64,000 bases of DNA, from the NCBI RefSeq assembly GCF_050003625.1, contig NC_134398.1, forward strand, positions 78,834,003-78,898,002. The letters are read 5' to 3'. The first letter of the stretch is position 1; the number at the start of each line of letters is the position of its first letter. The position numbers and the translations under genes were made by a program. Positions 11,740 to 24,184 of the stretch are shown one piece after another. The notes beneath the pieces were generated by a model that was not told the origin of the DNA, searched no databases, and saw nothing but the letters and a program-made list of their open reading frames with translations. The stretch comes from Haematobia irritans (taxonomy: Eukaryota; Arthropoda; Insecta; Diptera; Muscidae).

Positions 11740-12318
11740 CACCCTCAAAAAAAAAATCGCTTCTTTAACATATGTTCCAAACATATTTTGCAGGAAGCAT
11801 ATATATTATTGGATACTGCCGAAACATTAATATGTTTGTTTTATGTGAACATATTATATGTTTGGAAGCATTTTGAGCCCAAAAATATTATATGCTTGGA
11901 AGAATTTTTCCCAAAGACGATTGTGCTCATTGCCTAACATACTCGTAATTTTCACTTCCACGAAATATTTTAGTTCTTGGCACCTTTTTCTGTAATACAA
12001 ATAATGTTGAAGAAATTGTTCACTTTTATAAATTTTTTAAATTTTACCTTTTGCCTGCACGGAGAATCGAACCGAGGACCATACAATTTGTAAGCCAACA
12101 CACTATCCACTGGGCTACATAGCTGTTATAGTCACCAGTAGATAATTATTGTTATAAGTTACATTTATATAGCATAGTTTGCAGCGCCCACGAGCCCATG
12201 CAAACATAACATTATTTAACAGAAACATACATTTGTTTGCCACGTGGAGCAGTGGTTAGCATGTCTGCCTTGCATGCAAAGGGTCGTGGGTTCAATCCCT
12301 GCTCCGACCGAACATTTT
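11740..12318 (+). mobile_element. T2 left arm fused to T1 core (copy 4)
   Basis: Starts CACCCTCAAAAAAAAAATCG after TA. The AT-rich arm runs to about 11945 and then becomes T1 core at CACTTCCACG. Module 1 (-) is at about 12050-12125 and module 2 (+) at about 12240-12310 (GTGGAGCAGTGGTTAGCATG; GGGTTCAATCCC). The right arm is absent because DINE B2 begins directly after ACCGAACA. Confidence 0.7.
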
Positions 12319-14489
12319 TATACCCACCACCATAAAATGGTGACGGGGGTATAATAAGTTTGTCATTCCGTTTGTAACACATCGAAATATCGATTTCCGA
12401 CTATATAAAGTATATATATTCTTGATCAGGGAGAAATTCTAAGACGATATAAGCATGTCCGTCTGTCTGTCTGTCTGTTGTAATCACGCTACAGCCTTCA
12501 ATAATGGCCCTATCGTCCCCAAATTGGGCACAGATTAGTTTTTTGTTTGCAGGCAGGTCAAGTTCGAAGATGGGCTATATCGGTCCAACTTTTGATATAG
12601 GCCCCATATAAACCGACCTCCCGATTTGGGGTATTGGGCCTATAGAAACCGTAGTTTTTATCAGATTTGCCTGAAATTGGAAATCCAGAGGTATTTTGGG
12701 ACCATAAAGAGGTGTGTCGAAAATGGTCCGTATCGGTCCATTTTTTGGTATAGCCCCCATATAGACCGATCTCCCGATTTTGCTTCTTAGGCGTCTAGAA
12801 ACAGTATTTTCTATCTGATTTGTCTGAAATTGAAAATCTAGAGGTATTTTAGGACCATAAGGAGGTGTGTCGAAAATGGTCCGTATCGGTCCATGTTTTG
12901 GTATAGCCCCCATATAGACCGATCTCCCGATTTTGCATCTTGCGCGTCTGGAAACAGTATTTTCTATCCGATTTGTATGAAATTGAAAATCTAGAGGTAT
13001 TTTGGGACCATAAAAAGGTGAGTCGAAAATGGTCCGTATCGGTCCATGTTTTGATATAGCCCCATATAAACCAACCTCCCGATTTGGAGTCTTGGGCCTA
13101 TAAAAACCGTAGTTTTTATCCAATTTGCCTGAAATTGGAAATATAGAGGTATTTGAGGATCATAAAAAGGTGTGCCGAAAATGTTACCCATCGGTCCATG
13201 TTTTGATATAGCCCCCATATAGACCGATATCCCGATTTTGCTTTTAGGGCTTCTGGAAACTATATTTACCATCCGATTTGCCTGAAATTGGAAATCTAGA
13301 GGTATTTGAGGACCATAAAAAGGTGTGCCGAAAATGGTGCTCATCGGTCCATGTTTTGATATAGGCCCCATAGAGACTGATTTCCCGATTTTGCTTCTTG
13401 GGCTTCTAGAAACTATATTTTCTATCCCATTTTCCTGAAATTGAAAATCTAGAGTTCTTTTGGGACCATAAAAAGGTGTGCCGAAAATGGTGCCCATCGG
13501 TCCATTTTTTGGTATGGCCCCCATATAGACCTATCTCCCATTTTGCTTCTTGGGCTTCTAGAAACTATATTTACCATCCGCTTTGCCTGAAATTCTTGAG
13601 CTACAATAAACTGTATTTATTACATGATTTGCCTGAAATTCGAAATCTAGAGGTATTTTTAGACCACAAATAAGAGTGCCGAAATTTTTTGGTATAACCC
13701 CCATATAGACTGATCTCTCGATTTTTACTTCTTGGGCGACTAGAGACTATATTTTCTGGCCGATTTGTTTGAAATTGAAAATCTGGAGGTATTTTAAGAT
13801 CACAAATATGTGAGTAGCAAATGGTGCCTATCGGTCCATGTTTTGGTATAGCCCCCATATACACCGATCTCCCGGCTTTATTTCTTGGGCTTCTAGAATC
13901 CGTAGTTTTTATCCGATTTGCTGGAAATTAGTAATCTATAAAAAAATTTTAGACAAACTAAATTTCTTTTTCTTATAAATTGTTTTCGTTTATTCAACGA
14001 TTGTCTCTAAAATTTGTGTCAAAAGAAAATTTTGCTTGTCTAAAATTACGTTTCTCAAAAAAGAAAACACTTCTTTCAGGGTATAGCAGGCGCACTGGTC
14101 ATGAAAATTGCATCAAACTGAAAGTAAAAGTTCCAGATTTTACTCATCGTATTTAAATAAATGCGGAAAAATCTGCAGATTTAAGATTTTAAATCAAGGC
14201 GTAATTTCAACATATACACGAAATGTTTATATTTTCTCTAAAACTCAAACAAAATTGGTTCTCATAAATCCAGAATCTTATCTGGTCTTCATAGGTAGAA
14301 TCTTTAAAGTTTGTCTTCGGGACCTGGCTCGTTTGGGAGAAGATTTGTCATTAAACCCCCTACAATTCTATATATTATCAAGTAACCCACTACGACGAAG
14401 AGTTTTCATAGTAAACTATTATACTTGATTCATGGTGGTGGGTATTTAAAATTCGGCCCGGCCGAATTTACTGCTGTATATACTTGTTT
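12319..14489 (+). mobile_element. DINE-1-like element B2 (family B), longest copy
   Basis: 5' TATACCCACCACCATAAAAT, (GTCT)n at 12460-12478, and about eight to nine 153-bp units between 12550 and 13950. A non-unit insert at about 13950-14090 includes TCTAAAATTACGTTTC. The 3' hairpin GGCCCGGCCGAA is near 14455-14467 and the element ends CTTGTTTT. It is inserted behind module 2 of T1 copy 4. Confidence 0.85.
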
Positions 14490-15874
14490 TTAAATCCTAT
14501 TGTTGATAATAAAGCCACCTTCATGTGATAATAAAGCCACCTTCATATGGCAATAGAAGGAAATGTAACATTAAACACATTCACACACATTAATTTTGAA
14601 ATACGGTCAGCTTTTACAAAATTCCAGAGTTCAATTTGAATTTCGCAGAAACCTACAAGTGGTCTTCAATGGCATGTATTCTTTATTGATATGTGTTCTT
14701 ATGCCGCATTCCAAGTCAATTAAATTATGTCCCACACATTCCAGTACATCTGCAATCACACTAGGCCACAAACCAAATGTAGTAATCGCATTGTCGCATT
14801 ATTAGGCTAGAGGACAGACCACTAAAACTGAACGGATTGTGTGGAGTTGGCTCGAAACCACAGACGCTTTAGTCCGAGATTCAAATGTAAGCATTATCAT
14901 AAAATAAAATAATTTGTTATAATTTCATCAACCGCATCTGACCAATACAGAAGCCTTGCCGCACCGACCAAAGGACGAACAAACGTTCACATTTAATCTT
15001 ATCTCTCTAAGGCAATACAGCAGCAGCACAACAATAATGAATGCTTTGTGTCATTTGCGGTATCTGAACTTATCACCATTCCAAGGAAGCTTCAATGGTG
15101 CCGTCTGTCTGTGCAGAAATGTGTGTCAGTGTAAAGCTGCCCATGCTTAAATTTTATATTACCCACACAAATCCTCAAACAGACTTGAAAATGTCAAAGT
15201 TTGTATGGGCATGAATGTTGTGTAATTCGAATGTCGGCTATATTTCCTTCCTACCTGACACATTCCAATCTTCATGCATGACTTGTATCTGCAAAGGGGT
15301 GTGTTTCTTTCACAAGAAACATACAGCAACACTGAAAAAAATCTGTATCCAATGGTGCATTTTCGAGTATATTTTTCGTCCGTTTTTATGTAGAAATTTG
15401 TATCGGTTTATATAAAGGTGTCTATAATTCTGAACTGATGTGAACTAATTGTCGCATGGTAATTTGAAGTCTGGATGCAACGCAACCGAATGAAATTTGT
15501 CCAGAAGTAAAAATCTTGTCCAGAAGTAAAAATCTTGGTGATCGATTTATATTGGGGCTTATGTTTCACCTTAGGCATATATATTTTTAAGGCGCTAAAT
15601 GCCACAAACATACTTGTGCTGTATTACGAATAAAAAAATATGTTTATAATTTATTTGAATGTTATACTCCAAATATTTTTTTATAAACAAAATATAAAAG
15701 TCAACGAGCAATCACGAATATTTACGTTTTACATATTCCTTAATGTTGGACTTCTATCTTCACTGTGTTGTTTATGGCATTTTGCTACAAGTAAACAAAA
15801 AATAGATTGGTGCCCTAAACATAATATGTTTGAACAATACAAACAAAATTTTGTTTGGACAAATACTGAAAATA
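14490..15874. other. Region without recognised gene; degenerate DINE and T2 remnants
   Basis: 14490-15350 shows no family I recognise. 15380-15580 retains DINE-like words (GATCGATTTATATTGGGGC). 15590-15870 has T2-like AAACATAATATGTTTG words. No convincing coding frame was found. Confidence 0.45.
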
Positions 15875-16807
15875 AAGGGTGATTTGTTAAGAGCTTGATA
15901 ACTTTTTTTTAAAAAAAAACGCATAAAATTTGCAAAATCTCATCGGTTCTTTATTTGAAACGTTAGATTGGTCCATGACATTTACTTTTTGAAGATAATT
16001 TCATTTAAATGTTGACCGCGGCTGCGTCTTAGGTGGTCCATTCGGAAAGTCCAATTTTGGGCAACTTTTTCGAGCATTTCGGCCGGAATAGCCCGAATTT
16101 CTTCGGAAATGTTGTCTTCCAAAGCTGGAATAGTTGCTGGCTTATTTCTGTAGACTTAAGACTTGACGTAGCCCCACAAAAAATAGTCTAAAGGCGTCAA
16201 ATCGCATGATCTTGGTGGCCAACTTACCGGTCCATTTCTTGAGATGAATTGTTCTCCGAAGTTTTCCCTCAAAATGGCCATAGAATCGCGAGCTGTGTGG
16301 CATGTAGCGCCATCTTGTTGAAACCACATGTCAACCAAGTTCAGTTCTTCCATTTTTGGCAACAAAAAGTTTGTTAGCATCGAACGATAGCGATCGCCAT
16401 TCACCGTAACGTTGCGTCCAACAGCATCTTTGAAAAAATACGGTCCAATGATTCCACCAGCGTACAAACCACACCAAACAGTGCATTTTTCGGGATGCAT
16501 GGGCAGTTCTTGAACGGCTTCTGGTTGCTCTTCACTCCAAATGCGGCAATTTTGCTTATTTACGTAGCCATTCAACCAGAAATGAGCCTCATCGCTGAAC
16601 AAAATTTGTCGATAAAAAAGCGGATTTTCTGCCAACTTTTCTAGGGCCCATTCACTGAAAATTCGACGTTGTGGCAGATCGTTCGGCTATTCATGATGAA
16701 ATGTCAAAGCATACTGAGCATCTTTCTCTTTGACACCATGTCTGAAATCCCACGTGATCTGTCAAATACTAATGCATGAAAATCCTAACCTCAAAAGAAT
16801 CACCCTT
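15875..16807 (-). mobile_element. DD41D (rosa-like) Tc1/mariner deletion derivative, copy A
   Basis: 933 bp between TA duplications (15873-15874, 16808-16809), with 10-bp ends AAGGGTGATT/AATCACCCTT. The minus-strand frame, about 16155-16637, holds FSDEAHFWLNGYVNKQNC (first catalytic D), FQQDGATCH (second) and LTPLDYFLWG (third). 41 residues separate the second and third D, which is the DD41D spacing of the rosa group. The helix-turn-helix region is deleted: after the start codon (complement of 16692-16694) the sequence jumps to CCGAACGATCTGCC out of frame. A unique AAA-to-TAA change ends the frame after WGYVKS. It is inactive but has intact ends, so it could be mobilised in trans. Confidence 0.85.
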
Positions 16808-17097
16808 TATATATGCTTGAAGCGGTATGTGTTTGTAGACATGTGTACAACCATTACATGGCCATAAAGACCATGTACATTTTTTTCGTGATCATTTCAT
16901 TTTTTTAACTTTTTTGCAGCAAAATATAATTTTATAAAAACATTGAACAGGTAGGTACACACAATTTTCATTTTGCGATTGTGTTTAATGTTGCTTGGAA
17001 TGGACGGAGAATACGGAATTACTGTGTTTTGTGTTAATTTATTTATTCAGAAGTGGCACGTGGTTTTATGTGAACACAAAATGGAAAGTGTAATTGA
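16808..17097. other. Spacer without gene; T2-like remnants
   Basis: Contains TATATGCTTGAAG and GTGTTTGTAGAC words like T2 arms. No coding content. Confidence 0.4.
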
Positions 17098-18812
17098 AAC
17101 AAGTATATACAGCAGTAAGTTCGGCCGGGCCGAATCTTAAATACCCACCACCATGAACCAAATATTAGGGTTTCCTTTGAAATTTCAGGAGGGCTTGAGG
17201 ACTTGAGGACACAACCCGAAGATAAATTTAAAGATTTAACCTATGAGGACTATATCAGATTCTGGATTTGTAAGAACCATTTTTGTTTGAGTTTTAGAGG
17301 AATCATTAACATCTCTTGTAAGTGTGCAAGAAAATTATAAAATAACGTCTTGATTTGAAATCTTAAATCTGTAGAAGTAAAATCTGGAAATTTTACATTG
17401 AGTTTCAAGCAATTTTCATTATCAGTGCGCCTTCTACACCCTCAAGAAGTGAAGTCGGTCTATATGGAGGCATTACCAAATGGACCGATAAAAACTTAAT
17501 CCGATACACGTTTTTGTGAGCCTAAAATACCAGAATATTTACAATTTCAGGCATATCAGATAAAAACTACGGTTTCTAGAAACCCAAGGAGTTAAATCGG
17601 GAGATCGTTCTTATGGGGGCTATACTAAAATATGGACCGATACCCACCATTTTCGGCACACCTCTTTGTGACCCGAAAATACCTCTAGATTTCCAATTTC
17701 AGGCAAATAGGGTAAAAACTTCGGATTCTAGAAGCCCAAGAAGTAAAATTGGGAAATCGGTCTATATGGGGGCTATATCAAAATATGGATCGATACTCAC
17801 CATTTTCGGCACACCTCTTTATGGTCCTAAAATACCTCTAGATTTCCAATTTCAGACAAATTGGATCAAAAATACGGTTTCTATAAGCCCAAGACCCCAA
17901 ATCGGGAGATCGGTCTATATGGGGGCTATACCAAAATATGGACCGATACTCACAATTTTTGGCACACGTATTTGTGGTCCTACAATACCTCTAGATTTCC
18001 AATTTCAGGTAAATTGAATAAAAACTGCGTTTTCTATAAGCCCAAGAAGTAAAATCGGGAGATCGGTCTATATGGGGGCTATACCAAAATATGGACCGAT
18101 ACTCACAATTTTTGTCACACGTATTTGTGGTCCTACAATACCTCTAGATTTCAAATTTCAGGTAAATTGAATAAAAACTTCGGTTTCTATAAGCCCTAGA
18201 AGTAAAATCGGGAGATCGGTCTATATGGGGGCTATACCAAAATATGGACCGATACTCACAATTTTTGGCACACGTATTTGTGGTCCTACAATACCTCTAG
18301 ATTTCCAATTTCAGGTAAATTGAATAAAAACTGCGTTTTCTATAAGCCCAAGAAGTAAAATCGGGAGATCGGTCTATATGGGGGCTATACCAAAATATGG
18401 ACCGATACTCACAATTTTTGGCACACGTATTTGTGGTCCTACAATACCTCTAGATTTCAAATTTCAGGTAAATTGAATAAAAACTTCGGTTTCTATAAGC
18501 CCTAGAAGTAAAATCGGGAGATCGGTCTATATGGGGGCTATACCAAAACGTGGACCGATACTCACCATTTTTGGCACATCTCTTTATGGTCATAAAATAC
18601 CTCCAGATTTCAAATTTCAGGCAAATTGGATAAAAACTACGATTTCTATAAGCCCAAGACCCCAAATCGGGAGGTCGGTTTATATGGGGACTATATCAAA
18701 ACCTGGACCGATATAGCCCATCTTCGAACTTGACCTGCCTGCAGACAAAAGACGAGCTTGTGCAAAATTTCAGCACGATTGCTTCATTATTGAAGACTGT
18801 AGCGTGATTACA

Positions 18813-18850
<38 letters not shown>

Positions 18851-19000
18851 GGACAGACGGACATCGTTATATCGTCTTAGAATTTCTCCCTGATCAAGAA
18901 TATATATACTTTATATAGTCGGAAATCGATATTTCGATGCGTTACAAACGGAATGACAAACTTATTATACCCCCGTCACCATTCTATGGTGGTGGGTATA
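17098..19000 (-). mobile_element. DINE-1-like element B3 (family B)
   Basis: Minus orientation: 3' end AACAAGTATATACAGCAG at 17098, 5' TATACCC end at 19000. It holds about eight 153-bp units. Four of these are near-identical and alternate between two variants (18040-18530), so the array has expanded locally two units at a time. (GACA)n is at 18809-18860. Confidence 0.9.
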
Positions 19001-19016
19001 AAAATGTACCTGTTTT

Positions 19017-19156
19017 TATACCCACCACCATAGAATGGTGACGGGGGTATAATAAGTTTGTCATTCCGTTTGTAACACATCGAAATATCGATTTCCGACA
19101 ATATAAAGTATATATTCTTCATCAGGGAGAAATTCTAAGACGATATAACGATGTCC

Positions 19157-19190
<34 letters not shown>

Positions 19191-20578
19191 TGTAATCACG
19201 CTACAGTCTTCAATAATGAAGCAATCGTGCTGAAATTTTGCACAAACTCGTCTTTTGTCTGCAGGCAGGTCAAGTTCGAAGATGGGCTATATCGGTCCAG
19301 GTTTTGATATAGTCCCCATATAAACCGACCTCCCGATTTGGAGCCTTGGGCTTATAGAAATCGTAGTTTTTATCCAATTTGCTTGAAATTTGAAATCTAG
19401 AGGTATTTTATGATCATAAAAAGGTGTGCCAAAAATGGTGAGAATCGGTCCATGTTTTGGTATAGCCCCCATATAGAACGATCTCCCGATTTTACTTCTT
19501 GGGCTTATAGAAACCGCAGTTTTTATTCAATTAACCTGAAATTGGAAATCTAGAGGTATTGTAGGACCACAAATACGTGTGCCAAAAATTGTGGGTATCG
19601 GTCCATATTTGGGTATAGCCTCCATATAGGCAGATCTTCCGATTTTATTTCTTGGGCTTATAGAAACTGCAATTTTTATTCAATTTACCTGAAATTGGAA
19701 ATCTAGAGGTATTGTAGGACCACAAATACGTGTGCCAAAAATTGTGAGTATCGGTCCATGTTTTGGTATGGTCCCCATATAAAACGACCTCCCGATTTGG
19801 GGTCTTGGGCTTATAGAAACCGTAGTTACCTAAATCTAGAGGAATTTTAGGACCATAAATAGGTGTGCCGAAAATGGTGAGTATCGGTCCATATTTTGGT
19901 ATAGCCCCCATATAGACCGATTTCCCGATTTTACTTCTTGGGCTTTTAAAATCCGAAGTTTTTATCCTATTTGCCTGAAATTGGAAATCTAGAGGTATTT
20001 TCGGATCACAAAGAGGTGCGCCGAAAACGGTGAGTATCGGTCCATATATTAGTATAGCCCCCATAAGAACGATCTCCCGATTTAACTCCTTGGGTTTCTA
20101 GAAACCGTGGCTTTTATCTGATTTGCCTGAAATTGTAAATATTCTGGTATTTTAGGCTCACAAAAACGTGTATCGGATTAAGTTTTTATCGGTCCATTTG
20201 GTAGTGCCTCCATATAGACAGACTTCACTTCTTGATGGTGTAGAATGCGCATTGATCATGAAAATTGCTTGAAACTCAATGTAAAATTTCTAGATTTTAC
20301 TTCTACAGATTTAAGATTTCAAATCAAGACGTTATTTTATAATTTTCTTGCGCACTTACAAGAGATGTTAATGATTCCTCTAAAACTCAAACAAAAATGG
20401 TTCTTATAAATCCAGAATCTGATATAGTCCTCATAGGTGAAATCTTTAAATTTATCTTCGGAAGTGTCCTCAAGTCCTCAAGCCCTCATGAAATTTGAAA
20501 GGAAACGCTAATATTTGGTTCATGGTGGTGGGTATTTAAGATTCGGCCCGGCCGAACTTACTGCTGTATATACTTGTT
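19017..20578 (+). mobile_element. DINE-1-like element B4 (family B)
   Basis: Plus orientation; 5' TATACCCACC at 19017, 3' CTTGTTT at 20578. It begins 16 bp after the 5' end of B3, so the two form a head-to-head inverted pair. (GTCT)n is at 19156-19190. One unit near 19825 has a short deletion (GTAGTTACC|TAAATC). Confidence 0.9.
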
Positions 20579-22494
20579 TGTTCTGCATTTTGCTATATAG
20601 TATAATTTATTTTTATTTGTAGTTACATGATGTCTGCGTTTGTACATTTGATGGACACGAAGTAAATATGGAATGATTACCGATTGATGAAATTGAACCG
20701 GAATGGTGTGTGTAAAAATATGTGATGTTTGCCTGCACGACATTATAAATACAAATAAACAATGAATTCGTTTATAAATAAATAAAAATAATTAAATAAA
20801 GTTAATTTTGTGTTTTCTTTTCTCAAGTGGCAAACTTTTTTCGACGACGAAAGAAGTTTTTTCATAAAGATCAAAACATTTTAGGTGGTGACCATGTTCT
20901 CTTAACTGGAAGAAAAACATTTTTGACGAATACTATAACATTTTAGATCGCGACCATTGTCTTTTGATTCAAACAAAATTCTTTTTCTTTTAAACAGGTG
21001 TCATCATATGGAGACAGAGAACTGTAATGGGTCCACGCTGTTAAAAGAGAGTTGACATACTGGAAAAAATTTTCATTTATGCTCATTTCTAGTGGTACCG
21101 AATAAAATAAAAGTACATACAATAGTACATAAATTGAATTATTCCCGTTTTTATCTACTTTTGAGAAAATTATTTCATATTCTTCAATTGGTATTCTAAT
21201 GCCTACCGGAAATCATAGTATTATATAACTTATTGTTATGATTTTAACGTAAATTTGGTACACCCTTACCCAGAATTGCTCGCCTCTGTATCCGTGTTGT
21301 GTATGAATCTTCCGTTTGGTGGTGGTGTTACCGATATTTAATATAGCGAAGAGATTTCTCTTCCATGTGAGATCAAAACATTCAAATCTCAGCAGGAAAA
21401 CTTCTATTGGCAACATTGTTGTTTTTTTTTCGACTCCTCCTCAACAATGTGAAATGTGTATATAACATATACATACTATCATAAGGTGATACACGAATAC
21501 TCTCAGTGTATAATCATATGTAATCCAGAAAGATTCTTAGTGTATGATCACATTTACACTTGTCCAAGTTCAACGTTTGTCTGCAAGTGTTTGCGTATGC
21601 AAATTGTATTACTTCGTTTTGGCCATTCGCAAATTGTGCGGTTTATGTGGCTTTTAAATTGTGTTTGTAACATATTTTTTCCGAGCAACAACCGACCACA
21701 AATTGTTGAAAAGCCGGTATTGTTGTGAACTACAGCACACTGCCACAATTACATTTTCATAGTAACTTTTCCTAGGGATCCACCCTGCGCCATACGCGGA
21801 CACCACCGCACTTTCACATATTTGTTAGTATGGCCATGTAGGTATGTGTTCTGTCGGTACCAGTTTCGTTATCCTTTTTTGCATTGTTGCTGCTTCCTAC
21901 TCCTGTTTCCTGTTTATTTTTTGTTCGAAGCTTCTGTAATTTAGATAAAGTTTTATTGTGATGTGATGTATAACAATGTCCCTACGTTCATACAGACATT
22001 AAGCCAAATGCGACTATTACTGCTACAACTCTATCTCATCGGACGTGGTGTCCCGAAAGAGTTTGTCATCTCATTTCAGTGGAGAATCGAGCAGGATAAC
22101 TGATAGCTATTTGTGATATATCATTTTTAGTTGTTTGGATCATTTGATAATTAGTTATTTTATCTAATTATGTGTATAACCAATAAAATCAATGTTATCA
22201 AAAGGTAGTACACACGACCAAATATCTGTTGTTATAAATTTATTCAGATAAAAAAATTAATTAATTAATTTTTGTTGTTTTGCTATGCCATGGCAACTGA
22301 TTTGTTTTCCTTAAAGTGTCTATACAACCACAAGAAAGACTGTATAACTAATTATTTGGTCGTGTTAAAAGATTATGATCTAGATGCAGAAAGGTCTTAA
22401 AACAAATAAATTGGTTGGGGTAACAGATTTCGTAGTTCTAAGAGGTTGTAGGCATTGTTGTTGCGACAATCATTCGGACGCCCTAATTCATGTA
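20579..22494. other. Region without recognised gene
   Basis: AT-rich; no family or exon recognised. The frames 21456-21728 (+) and 21554-21748 (-) overlap on opposite strands and have no recognisable motif, so neither is called. Confidence 0.5.
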
Positions 22495-23606
22495 ACAGGT
22501 TGGCTGATAAGTCCCCGGTCAGACACATAGATGGCGTCGCTAGTATTAAATGCATATTATTTTTATATAGTACCAACCTTCAAATGATTCGTGTCAAAAT
22601 TTGACATGTGTAAGTCAATTAGTTTTTGAGATAGAGAGTCTTTTGTGAAGCAACTTTTGTTATTGTGAAAAAATGGAAAAAAAGGAATTTCGTGTTTTGA
22701 TAAAATACTGTTTTCTGAAGGGGAAAAATACGGTGGAAGCAAAAACTTGGCTTGATAATGAGTTTCCGGACTCTGCCCCAGGGAAATCAACAATAGTTGA
22801 TTGGTATGCGAAATTCAAGCGTGGTGAAATGAGCACGGAGGACGGTGAACGCATTGGACGCCCGAAAGAGGGGTTACCGACGAAAATATCAAAAAAGTCC
22901 ACAAAATGATTTTGAATGACCGTAAAATGAAGTTGATCGAGATAGCAGAGGCCTTAAAGATATCAACGCAACGTGTTGGTCATATCATTCATCAATATTT
23001 GGATATGCGGAAGCTCTGTGCAAAATGGGTGCCGCGCGAGCTCACATTTGACCAAAAACAACAACGTGTTGATGATTCTGAGCGGTGTTTGCAGCTGTCA
23101 ACTCGTAATACACCCGAGTTTTTCCGTCAATATGTGACAATGGATGAAATATGGCTCCATCACTACACTCCTGAGTCCAATCGACAGTCGGCTGAGTGGA
23201 CAGCGACCGGTGAACCGTCTCCGAAGCGTGGAGAGACTCAAAAGTCCGCTGTCAAAGTAATGGCCTCTGTTTTTTGGGATGCGCATGGAATAATTTTTAT
23301 CGATTATCTTGAGAAGGGAAAAACCATCAACAATGACTATTATATGGCGTTGTTGGAGCGTTTGAAGGTCGAAATTGCGGCAAAACGGCCCCATATGAAG
23401 AAGAAAAAAGTGACAACGCACCGTGCCACAAGTCATTGAGAACGATGGAAAAAATTCATGAATTGGGCTTCGAATTGCTTCCCCACCCACCGTATTCTCC
23501 AGATCGGGCCCCCAGCGAATTTTTCTTGTTCTCAGACCTCAAAAGGATGCTCGTAGGGAAAAAATTTGTCTGCAATGAAGAGGTGATCGCCGAAACTGAG
23601 GCCTAC
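22495..23606 (+). mobile_element. Himar1-like mariner, 3'-truncated
   Basis: Begins with ACAGGTTGGCTGATAAGTCC after TA (22493-22494), the Himar1-type inverted repeat. The 5' UTR and transposase follow. The element stops after codons for EAETEAY, and the expected right inverted repeat is not found downstream. This is the main pointer to Haematobia, with the caveat that irritans-subfamily mariners occur in many insects. Confidence 0.9.
22673..23606 (+). pseudogene. Himar1-like transposase pseudogene
   Basis: Cut-and-paste transposase, in three frames. Frame 1 begins MEKKEFRVLIKYCFLKG (helix-turn-helix). A one-base loss at GAGGGGTTACC (about 22870) shifts frame. Frame 2 (22906-23439) has the linker WVPREL and VTMDEIWLHH with the first catalytic D. 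At 23410 about 13 bases are missing where the family has the second catalytic D block (between KKKKV and NAPCH). Frame 3 (23436 on) carries HPPYSPDRAPSEFFLF, in which the third catalytic position reads E where Himar1 has D. It has therefore lost one catalytic residue, changed another and lost its C-terminus, and is certainly inactive. Confidence 0.9.
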
Positions 23607-23990
23607 TATTTATTTATTTATTTTATTTATATTTGTAAACCAACACAAGAAGAAGTACTCTTATATCTGAAAGTGTTGGACGCATTGGAGTAAAATACAA
23701 TATTAGGATATTTAACTTAACTTAAAATAGATATGAATATGGATACACAAATTTAAGTAAATAATTTATAGAGCTCAGTTTTAAAAGATGTAGATTTGCT
23801 TATGCGCTGTATGTTTGGAGGTAGTTCATTCCAGAAACGTATTGTAGAGCGAAGAAATTGTCTTTCTGAAATTATATAGAGAAGAAATAGTGTAAAAGAA
23901 TAATTAAATTATGTTTATGCTGTAGTTGATTATTGCGATTACTCTTTGTTCTCAGTTATAATATAGAGTTTTAAAAGTTGTATTAATTTC
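23607..23990 (-). pseudogene. 5'-truncated non-LTR retrotransposon 3' end, in Himar1
   Basis: On the minus strand a tail ending TAAATAAATAAATA abuts the Himar1 break. Upstream the minus-strand frame reads RQFLRSTIRFWNELPPNIQR, then ISKSTSFKTELYKLF and a stop (complement of about 23750-23860). This is the C-terminal signature of CR1/Jockey-type reverse transcriptase ORFs. A further frameshifted stretch extends to about 23990. The 5' break is not sharply defined and no target duplication was found. Confidence 0.7.
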
Positions 23991-24184
23991 CTAAAAAAAA
24001 ATATTTCCCAAACGAAATTTTAGGCAAAAAAATATTTTTGGAAGTGCTTTTAATGTTGTGCCTTTAGAAGAATTTCCATTTTTTTTTTAGGTAATTATAG
24101 TTTTAACTCATATCGGCATACTTCTACTAATTTTTTTACTATTTCGTTGTGCTGAATTTTGCCCTAGATATCATCACTATATTT

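Noticed and set aside
18809..18860. Independent (GACA)n microsatellite locus
   Set aside because: It is the GTCY microsatellite carried at a fixed place within every DINE element.
21456..21748. Overlapping 90- and 64-codon frames on opposite strands
   Set aside because: No motif, no splice context, and no preference between strands.
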